Part shown: one piece after another, positions 58,152 through 64,000 of the stretch
Position numbering within the stretch: the stretch's first letter is position 1
How the letters are laid out: each line of letters begins with the position of its first letter
NCBI GenBank assembly: GCA_910574805.1
Contig: CAJTCV010000014.1
Span: 80,181-144,180 of the forward strand
Direction of reading: 5' to 3'
From: Lachnospiraceae bacterium
Lineage (GTDB): Bacteria > Bacillota > Clostridia > Lachnospirales > Lachnospiraceae
Length of the DNA stretch: 64,000 bases
The notes under the pieces: model-generated
Seen by the model: the letters and a program-made list of their open reading frames with translations, nothing else
Told to the model about the DNA's origin: nothing
The model's database searches: none
Translations under genes and position numbers: made by a program

Positions 58152-60028
58152 AATGGAAAATCGTTCCTGTTCTCGGAGCAGTCTGCGTGGTACTGCTGGC
58201 GGGCTGCTGTCGTATGACAGATGGCGGAGTACCGGCTGTCGCGCTGAACAGGGATACAAAAGAAGAAAAAACAGTTACGGAGCCTTCAGACCCGAAGGCT
58301 CCGTCTATGGATAAGGCGGAAACAGAGGAAAGCACTCAGGATAGAGAAGCGGTGTTCTGCCGAAAGTCCGGGCGTCCAAAGGAACCGGCCGGCTGGCCGG
58401 GATGTATGGAAGAGGCAGTTCGACGGTGGATGTGGGGACTGGAAAAGGCAGGCAATGTGACCGTACTCTGGCCGGAGGCGCAGATGGGTGCGCGTCAGTC
58501 CGCAGAGGGACTGTCTGTTTCTGACAGATCCGGAGGACTGTCCGGTCAGACGGTGCAGGAGTATTCCGGGAAAACGGGAGAGACAGGCAGCCAGTCTGCA
58601 CAGGTATGGATTGCAGAAACCGAAGAGTCAGATGAGCCGTCCGTGCGGGGCCGGTGCCGGGTATCCGAAGGAATATCCGGAGCATATTCCGGGACTTTCG
58701 GGAATATTCCCAATAGAGAAGAGCGCCCGGGAGTCGACTGTGCAGGGAGATTCGGTCCCATACAGAAAACGGTTTCTCCATCGGATATTCCTCCGGCGGA
58801 TACTGTAAAATATACGGCTTCTCAGAAGAAAGAAATCACGGAAACCCGGTATGTACAGTCGGTGATTAATCCGGAGGATCCGTCTACGTATGAGACCATG
58901 GTGAAGGAGCTGGAGGTCCCGATCCGGTATGTGAATCATGCCGGTGACATTAAATATGCATATGAAGACAGAAAATGGTATGAATACAGGTACTGCAGCG
59001 GAACGGTCATGCTGGATGAGAAGGATCAGGACCTGGCGCTCAGGCTTCTGAATTACCGTGGTGAATACAATGAATTTGAAGTGCTTCATGTGGAATGCCA
59101 GGAATCAGATGACAGCAGTCAGGCATTGAGATACCGATATCAGGTCCGCTACAGAGGAAAGTTTGTTATGGAGAAGGCTCCTGAGGAGCTCAGTCATCTC
59201 ACCTGCGTGGACCTTGGGATGGTGGCGGCCACCATGACGATGAGAAGAGAGGAACGGGTGCCTGTCCTTGTGGAGCGGACATTCGGTACGGGCGAATACC
59301 GGTATTACGGCTGGCAGGAGCGGGACGGGAAAGTTTTTTATTTTGATGAAAATGGTGAGAAGGTTACCGGACAGCAGGTCATCTGCGGGGTCCGCCATAC
59401 TTTTGACGAACAGGGAGCAAGAATCAGCTGCGCCGGAGTTGAGGTGTCACAGGAAAACGGCAGTATCGACTGGGAAAAGGCGGCATCATCCAGAATAGAT
59501 ACCGCTGTGGTCCGGTGTGCCTGGCGTGCATCCGATACGGGACTCCTTATGCCGGATGTACAGGCAGAGAAAAATCTGAAGGAGGCAGGACAGGCGGGGT
59601 TTGAGACGGGCATCTCCCTGTTCTCCCAGGCGGTCACCGCAGAGGAGGCAGCAGAAGAAGCGGAATACCTGATTGCGCTGGCGAACAAATATAACATTAC
59701 AGGTCCTGTCGCCGTTACGGTCTCCTGGGCAAATCCGGAGCATAACGGCAGGGCGGACGTGCTCGGAAGGGAAGAACGGACAAAGTACATAGCTGCATGC
59801 TGTCAGACATTGCAGGAAGCGGGATATGATCCCATACTTCATACAGACGAAGCGTTCCTGTCGGATGGTCTCATAATGGAGGAGCTCTCAGACTGCCGGC
59901 TCTGGCTGACGGCCTGTGGTCCAGATCTTACTTATACCGGATCCTGTGAGATCTGGCAATATACAGATAGAGGAACAGTAGACGGTATGAGCGGATATGC
60001 AGGACTTTACATCAGCTATGGAAAATAG
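58148..60028 (+). CDS. Lipoprotein with a GH25-lysozyme-like C-terminal domain, probably inactive
   Basis: 626 residues, with lipobox LLAGC (Cys20). A long low-complexity region (about 25-215) is followed by an unrecognised middle domain (about 215-380). One choline-binding-type repeat (YYGWQERDGKVFYFDENGEK) lies near 386-405. The C-terminal GH25-like fold is evident from GVEVSQENGSIDWEKAASS, GISLFSQAVTAEEAAEEAEY and CEIWQYTDRGTVDG. The catalytic Asp of GIDVS is Glu, and the usual D-x-E strand reads VAVTVSWANPE, lacking both acidic residues. This suggests a binding or scaffold role rather than muramidase activity. It is coupled to a PrsA-like foldase. Confidence 0.78.
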   Translation: MKWKIVPVLGAVCVVLLAGCCRMTDGGVPAVALNRDTKEEKTVTEPSDPKAPSMDKAETEESTQDREAVFCRKSGRPKEPAGWPGCMEEAVRRWMWGLEKAGNVTVLWPEAQMGARQSAEGLSVSDRSGGLSGQTVQEYSGKTGETGSQSAQVWIAETEESDEPSVRGRCRVSEGISGAYSGTFGNIPNREERPGVDCAGRFGPIQKTVSPSDIPPADTVKYTASQKKEITETRYVQSVINPEDPSTYETMVKELEVPIRYVNHAGDIKYAYEDRKWYEYRYCSGTVMLDEKDQDLALRLLNYRGEYNEFEVLHVECQESDDSSQALRYRYQVRYRGKFVMEKAPEELSHLTCVDLGMVAATMTMRREERVPVLVERTFGTGEYRYYGWQERDGKVFYFDENGEKVTGQQVICGVRHTFDEQGARISCAGVEVSQENGSIDWEKAASSRIDTAVVRCAWRASDTGLLMPDVQAEKNLKEAGQAGFETGISLFSQAVTAEEAAEEAEYLIALANKYNITGPVAVTVSWANPEHNGRADVLGREERTKYIAACCQTLQEAGYDPILHTDEAFLSDGLIMEELSDCRLWLTACGPDLTYTGSCEIWQYTDRGTVDGMSGYAGLYISYGK

Positions 60029-60040
60029 GAGGAATTTCCA

Positions 60041-61498
60041 ATGAGCACAACACAAAATCTGACACTTTTGACCGATCTCTACGAATTGACCATGATGCAG
60101 GGGTATTTCAAGAATCCGGTGCAGGAGACGGTGATCTTCGACGCATTTTACCGGACTAATCCGTGCGGTAATGGATTTGCCATTGCTGCAGGGTTGGATC
60201 AGGTCATCGATTACATCAAGAATCTGCATTTCTCCAAAGAGGATGTGGATTATCTGCGGAGCGTGGGAGTATTTGATGAGGACTTTCTGGAGTATTTGAG
60301 CGGCTTTCATTTCAGCGGAGATATCTATGCGATTCCCGAAGGGACAGTAGTATTTCCAAGAGAGCCTCTTGTGAAAGTTATCGCGCCCATCATGGAGGCA
60401 CAGCTGGTGGAGACGGCGATCCTGACCATCATCAATCACCAGAGTCTGATCGCTACCAAGGCGGCGAGAGTGGTCAATGCAGCGAGAGGGGACGGCATCA
60501 TGGAATTCGGTCTGCGCCGCGCCCAGGGGCCGGATGCAGGCGTCTACGGCGCCCGGGCTGCCATGATCGGAGGATGTATCGGAACGTCCAATGTATTGAC
60601 CGGGCAGCTCTTCGACGTGCCGATACTGGGTACACATGCCCACAGCTGGATCATGAGCTTTCCGGATGAATACACGGCATTTAAGACCTATGCGAGGCTG
60701 TATCCCAATGCGTGCACACTTCTGGTGGATACGTACGATACCCTGAAATCCGGGGTACCCAATGCGATCCGGGTGTTTAAGGAGATGCGCAAGGAGAAGA
60801 GGCTGAACGGTCGTTACGGAATCCGCCTGGACAGCGGAGACCTGGCCTATCTGTCCAAGGAAGCCCGGAAGATGCTGGATGCCGCAGGCTTCCACAATGC
60901 GGTCATCTCTGCTTCCAGTGATCTGGACGAGTATCTGATCGACAGCCTGAAAACTCAGGGGGCGAAGATCACTTCCTGGGGCGTCGGCACGAACCTGATC
61001 ACATCCAGAGACTGTCCGGCGTTCGGCGGCGTCTACAAGCTGGCGGCTGTGAAGACAGGAGACGGGGATTTTGTTCCCAAAATCAAGCTTTCCGAAAATA
61101 CCGAGAAGATTACGAACCCGGGCAACAAGACTGTATACCGGATCTATGAAAAGATCAACGGAAAACTGAAGGCGGATCTGATCAGTCTGGTGGACGATCA
61201 GTTCGACGAGTCCAGGGATCTGATTATCTTTGACCCGCTGGAAACCTGGAAGAAAACCCACTTAAAGGGCGGGACTTATACCATGAAGGAGCTCATGGTA
61301 CAGGTGTTTGACAAGGGAAACTGTGTCTATCAGTCTCCGTCCGTCATGGATATCCGGGAGCACTGCATCGAAGAGCAGGAGACCCTCTGGGATGAGACAA
61401 AACGGCTTGTGAATCCCCATGAAGTCTATGTGGATCTGTCAGACCGGCTGTATGAGATGAAGAGCGAGCTTTTGAATAAAATGCATTCTTTTGATTGA
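60041..61498 (+). CDS. pncB: Nicotinate phosphoribosyltransferase
   Basis: 485 residues of the long Firmicutes type. It starts LTLLTDLYELTMMQGYF and has FGLRRAQGPDAG near residues 164-175 and GTHAHSWIMSF near 196-206 with the phospho-His region. GIRLDSGDLAYLSKEARK near 265-282 and the GVGTNL loop complete the set. It makes nicotinate mononucleotide from nicotinate and PRPP in NAD salvage. AGGAGG is 9 nt upstream. The PRPP it needs is the product of the pyrophosphokinase family present elsewhere in the window. Confidence 0.95.
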   Translation: MSTTQNLTLLTDLYELTMMQGYFKNPVQETVIFDAFYRTNPCGNGFAIAAGLDQVIDYIKNLHFSKEDVDYLRSVGVFDEDFLEYLSGFHFSGDIYAIPEGTVVFPREPLVKVIAPIMEAQLVETAILTIINHQSLIATKAARVVNAARGDGIMEFGLRRAQGPDAGVYGARAAMIGGCIGTSNVLTGQLFDVPILGTHAHSWIMSFPDEYTAFKTYARLYPNACTLLVDTYDTLKSGVPNAIRVFKEMRKEKRLNGRYGIRLDSGDLAYLSKEARKMLDAAGFHNAVISASSDLDEYLIDSLKTQGAKITSWGVGTNLITSRDCPAFGGVYKLAAVKTGDGDFVPKIKLSENTEKITNPGNKTVYRIYEKINGKLKADLISLVDDQFDESRDLIIFDPLETWKKTHLKGGTYTMKELMVQVFDKGNCVYQSPSVMDIREHCIEEQETLWDETKRLVNPHEVYVDLSDRLYEMKSELLNKMHSFD

Positions 61499-61508
61499 AA
61501 AAGATCAT

Positions 61509-61537
61509 GCATATAAATCCAATTCTTACAAATACTA
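61509..61537 (+). promoter_or_regulatory. Candidate sigma-G-type promoter of spoVT
   Basis: GCATA (61509-61513), 17 bp, then AATACTA (61531-61537). This is one mismatch from the forespore sigma-G pattern CATnnTA. It is suggestive only. Confidence 0.4.
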
Positions 61538-61609
61538 GATGCAGATGGCATGTGAAAACAGAAGACATGAAATAAACATCATATTTTTAAGACATTGGAG
61601 GAAGACTGT

Positions 61610-62158
61610 ATGAAAGCAACAGGAATCGTACGCCGGATCGACGACCTTGGCAGGGTCGTAGTGCCCAAGGAGATCCGGCGTACATTAAGGATCCGGGAAG
61701 GAGACCCTCTGGAAATTTTTACGGACCGGGAGGGCGAGATCATCCTGAAAAAATATTCCCCTATCGGGGAGCTGTCCGCATTTGCCAAACAGTATGCGGA
61801 GAGTCTGGCACAGACGACAGGTCATATGGTATGTGTTACGGACCGGGATGCCATCATCGCCACGGCGGGAGGCGCCAAAAAGGATTATCACGGCAAATCT
61901 ATCAGCCCTCAGCTTGAGCATCTGATCGAGGAACGGGAGAGCCTTCAGGCATCTGCCATAGAACGTAAATTCATTCCGGTGATTCAGGAAGAGATGGACG
62001 GGATCGCCACGGAGACCATCTGTCCGGTCATCAGTGAGGGGGACGCCATTGGCGCTGTGATCCTCCTGGGACGTGATATCAGGAACAAAATGGGAGAGGT
62101 GGAGCAGAAAGTGGCGGCTTCCGCCGCCGGTTTTCTGGGCCGGCAGATGGAGCAGTGA
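61610..62158 (+). CDS. spoVT: Stage V sporulation protein T
   Basis: 182 residues from ATG 61610 (GGAGGAAGACTGT upstream). It has an N-terminal AbrB-type swapped-hairpin DNA-binding domain (MKATGIVRRIDDLGRVVVPK, LRIREGDPLEIFTD). A C-terminal GAF-like domain follows, with GGAKKDYHGKSISPQLEHL and AIGAVILLGRD. SpoVT is the forespore regulator that modulates sigma-G genes. Its presence indicates a sporulating organism. Short hairpins without T-runs follow (62168-62230). Confidence 0.96.
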   Translation: MKATGIVRRIDDLGRVVVPKEIRRTLRIREGDPLEIFTDREGEIILKKYSPIGELSAFAKQYAESLAQTTGHMVCVTDRDAIIATAGGAKKDYHGKSISPQLEHLIEERESLQASAIERKFIPVIQEEMDGIATETICPVISEGDAIGAVILLGRDIRNKMGEVEQKVAASAAGFLGRQMEQ

Positions 62159-62397
62159 CAGCATAAAAAAGAACCTTTTTCAGGTTCTGAAGCTTTCGAG
62201 GGAGTGGGGGCTCTTTCGAGCCCCCGAAAGTGTTATGAATGAAATACTGATGTGTTTCTGTTACGAATACTATCATAGCAGGAAAATGTGACGAAAATGT
62301 ATCATGGAGATTAAGGTTTTCTAAATTTAAGAAAGAAATTCATAAGAAACAAGGGGAAATCTTCTGAAAAAAATTTTGAAAAAATTAAAAAAAACTC

Positions 62398-62426
62398 TTG
62401 CTTTTTTGCCGGATATGGCATATAAT
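62398..62426 (+). promoter_or_regulatory. Promoter of the tRNA-Gln gene
   Basis: TTGCTT (62398-62403), 17-bp spacer, perfect TATAAT (62421-62426). Confidence 0.75.
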
Positions 62427-62444
62427 AACATTCGTTGAATACGA

Positions 62445-62516
62445 AGGGCTATCGCCAAACGGTAAGGCAACGGACTCTGACTCCGTCATTTCAAGGTTCG
62501 AATCCTTGTAGCCCTG
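62445..62516 (+). tRNA. tRNA-Gln (anticodon CUG)
   Basis: 72 nt. The acceptor stem AGGGCTA pairs with TAGCCCT, the anticodon arm ACGGA-CTCTGAC-TCCGT puts CTG at positions 34-36, and the T loop is GGTTCGAATCC. The discriminator is G and the CCA end is not encoded. It stands alone between its own promoter and terminators. Confidence 0.92.
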
Positions 62517-62524
62517 CTTCTAAG

Positions 62525-62556
62525 ACCCGGTGGAATTTTCCGCCGGGTTTCTTTTT
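62525..62556 (+). terminator. First terminator after tRNA-Gln
   Basis: ACCCGGTGGA pairs with TCCGCCGGGT (one G.U), followed by TTCTTTTT. Confidence 0.85.
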
Positions 62557-62589
62557 GCCCGGAAATGCCTGATTTTCCGGGCTTTTTTT
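62557..62589 (+). terminator. Second, tandem terminator after tRNA-Gln
   Basis: A perfect GCCCGGAAA/TTTCCGGGC stem, then seven T. It immediately follows the first terminator. Confidence 0.85.
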
Positions 62590-62704
62590 CGTTTGTGAGA
62601 CTTTGGGTGATTTTGGAAACAAGTAAGCCTGTCAGAATGGTTTTTCGGAGTTTTACGGAAAAAGGTGTATGATTTTGGATGGATAGGTCAATTCATAGGT
62701 CAAT

Positions 62705-62989
62705 TTATCCATTTACATTTTTGAATTCCTGAATCAGTTTTTGGATAATTGCTCTTTGGGAAGGAGTAATATCGCTCACATCAAGATAAATTTTATTGTC
62801 CAGTTCTAACAGATAATCACATGAGACATAAAAATATTGAGAAATACGTATCAGCATGTCAATTGACGGAAGGATATTATCATTCTCCCAGTTTGATACA
62901 CATTGTTTGGAGACGCCAAGTTCTTTTGCTAATTGAATCTGAGTTAATCCATGTGAACTTCTTAATTCTCTTAATTTAATTCCGAACAT
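62705..62989 (-). CDS. XRE-family helix-turn-helix regulator
   Basis: 94 residues. A Cro/CI-type HTH occupies residues 5-60 (LRELRSSHGLTQIQLAKELG, VSKQCVSNWENDNILPS), followed by a short helical tail. GGAGG lies 8 nt before the ATG. It is a stand-alone gene in a decayed mobile neighbourhood, typical of phage or element repressors. A large palindrome at 63031-63068 lies in its promoter region and may be its operator. Base composition is more A+T-rich than the neighbouring housekeeping genes, consistent with recent acquisition. Confidence 0.9.
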   Translation of the reverse strand: MFGIKLRELRSSHGLTQIQLAKELGVSKQCVSNWENDNILPSIDMLIRISQYFYVSCDYLLELDNKIYLDVSDITPSQRAIIQKLIQEFKNVNG

Positions 62990-63030
62990 GATTTCCTCCT
63001 ATCCTTATCTGTAAAGATTACATGAAAAAT

Positions 63031-63068
63031 GTCTATTTGCAAAATACTTAAGTATTGTTAAAATAGAC
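63031..63068. promoter_or_regulatory. 38-bp dyad, likely operator of the XRE regulator
   Basis: Outer arms GTCTATTT (63031-63038) and AAATAGAC (63061-63068), and an inner perfect palindrome AATACTTAAGTATT (63043-63056), share the same centre. On the minus strand a TTGCAA within it may be the -35 box of the regulator gene. Confidence 0.6.
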
Positions 63069-63393
63069 CATATAAGAAAAGAGAACGAAAATTATATATT
63101 AAGGAAGGAGGATTTTATAAAAAATTAAATAGGTCGGAATTTGGGAGGTGTTATGATGGAATTGTGACAGAATATATTTGTGTGAGGTATTTGAAAAATC
63201 AGTTAAAACACGAGTATTCTCGGAAACTTATTAGCGAATAGGCAGGAAGGAGTTAATTTTCAGGAATGAGAGGGATAAGGATGGATGATTGTGGGATTTG
63301 AGCGGAGCAAAGAGCATAAAAATTAAAAATAAGTATGGCTTTTGGGCCAGTCGGAAAACAGGCCTGAAAAAAATCTGAAGCAGGAAACGTGGT
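63069..63393. other. Non-coding, decayed region
   Basis: A+T-rich sequence with a GGAAGGAGG near 63105 but no open frame behind it. Nothing else is recognised. Confidence 0.4.
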
Positions 63394-63743
63394 TTATGCC
63401 GCCGCCTGCACGTGCTGTTTATAGCGGGCATCCAGATGGATGCAGATGCCAATCATGGTGGCCACCCAAAGGGCAAGGGATGGCTTGATCAGGTCTTCTG
63501 AATATAGAAGAAAAAAAGGATAAAAGACCTTAAGATCTGCTGTTGATTCTTAGCGGGCCTGCCGTTGGCGGAGTAGAAAGGCAGGAGAAACTCTACGGCC
63601 TTATTGGTATCGAAAAGCCGGAGCTTCTGCTAGGGTTTCCAAAGCTCCGTATGGAGCTGGTTTCTTTCAGAGAAATCGAAATGGATTTTGGATTCGGTGA
63701 GAAAGTACTTGCCATCTTGCCTGGACTGCCAGTACTTGATCAT
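63394..63743 (-). pseudogene. Decayed insertion-sequence transposase, 5' part only
   Basis: On the minus strand an ATG at 63743 with AGGAGGTCC upstream opens MIKYWQSRQDGKYFL and HFDFSERNQLHTELW. An in-frame TAG follows at 63632-63630, then the same frame continues KAVEFLLPFYSANGRPAKNQ and ILRSFIL. A later frame carries PSLALWV and stops at 63396-63394. The pattern matches the N-terminal part of DDE transposases common in Clostridia (recalled similarity). With a stop, a frameshift and no catalytic core, it is inactive. Confidence 0.65.
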
Positions 63744-63889
63744 AGTGTGGACCTCCGTGTGGTTTTAGGGCTGTGCGATGGGCACAGACACTTCTTAACT
63801 ACAAGGGGCGCGTTTGGTGACTGGCGTATATGGTCATCAAATGCGTTTGCATATTTTTGAGCATATGTCAAGAGTTTTTAGAAAATTTA

Positions 63890-64000
63890 ATTTCCAAGCC
63901 TTAGGTTAAATCCACCGCCTTTCAGGCGGTAGAGCTTTAGCGTCACTTTCTTTTTGCAGCATCAGTGATATAATGGTTGGAGAGGAAGGTGAAGGAAATG
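63890..64000 (+). mobile_element. Possible left end of an IS200/IS605-type element
   Basis: A perfect 6-bp hairpin ACCGCC-TTTCA-GGCGGT (63914-63930) lies about 85 nt before an ATG at 63998 that has a GAGAGGAAGG ribosome binding site and TATAAT at 63969-63974. Subterminal hairpins of this kind mark IS200/IS605 ends. The gene itself is outside the window, so this is a guess from layout. Confidence 0.3.

Noticed and set aside
63543..63860. A 105-codon plus-strand protein
   Set aside because: The minus strand of the same stretch carries the recognisable transposase remnant with its ribosome binding site.

Overview
The window looks like a chromosomal segment of a spore-forming, Gram-positive member of the Clostridia, most likely a gut Lachnospiraceae relative. 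The reasons are: moderately G+C-rich coding sequence with strong AGGAGG-type ribosome binding sites, a spoVT and a spoVG gene, a glgC-glgD pair, DnaD/DnaI-type primosome genes, a ClpS/ClpA pair, many short-signal lipoproteins and a tRNA gene without encoded CCA. I cannot name the species from sequence alone.

Layout. 0-8.3 kb: stress and proteolysis genes (yaaA, a Suv3-like RNA helicase, clpS, clpA), a MATE exporter and a DUF1189 membrane protein. 8.3-25.3 kb: the core gene-expression block, rpmG-secE-nusG-rplK-rplA, rplJ-rplL behind an L10 leader, rpoB-rpoC, a VanZ-like gene on the other strand, then rpsL-rpsG-fusA-tuf. 25.5-28.9 kb: a decayed accessory patch containing an integrase fragment fused in frame to a BTAD-type regulator, a frameshifted InlB-repeat surface protein, and a small secreted protein with a permuted-papain-like His/Cys pattern. 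28.9-40.1 kb: a two-component system divergent from an operon with two large Asp-box/solute-binding lipoproteins, two sugar-type ABC permeases and a membrane fusion protein. A decayed third lipoprotein copy lies between them.

40.2-47.1 kb: a cyclophilin lipoprotein, a Spx/ArsC-like protein with a DUF1883 partner, a minus-strand operon of PRPP synthetase, ATP-grasp ligase and esterase, then dnaD-dnaI on the minus strand. 47.1-47.5 kb is a cluster of DnaA boxes between murC and dnaD. 47.5-62.2 kb: murC, glgC-glgD, spoVG, pth-mfd, two PrsA-like lipoproteins, a GH25-like lipoprotein without its usual acidic residues, nicotinate phosphoribosyltransferase and spoVT. 62.4-64 kb: tRNA-Gln, an XRE regulator with a large palindrome in its promoter region, a decayed transposase and what may be the left end of an IS200/IS605-type element.

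The most interesting logic is regulatory. The response regulator's own promoter, the decayed lipoprotein's promoter and the transporter operon's promoter all carry two TTAGAGA-like half-sites 11 bp apart, ending exactly 9 bp before the -10 box. This predicts a self-contained, autoregulated two-component/transport system. Two further points are a shared two-hairpin leader in front of rplK, rplA and rpsL, and the DnaA-box cluster directly upstream of primosome genes. All functional calls come from reading the sequence and recalled family knowledge; no database search was run.
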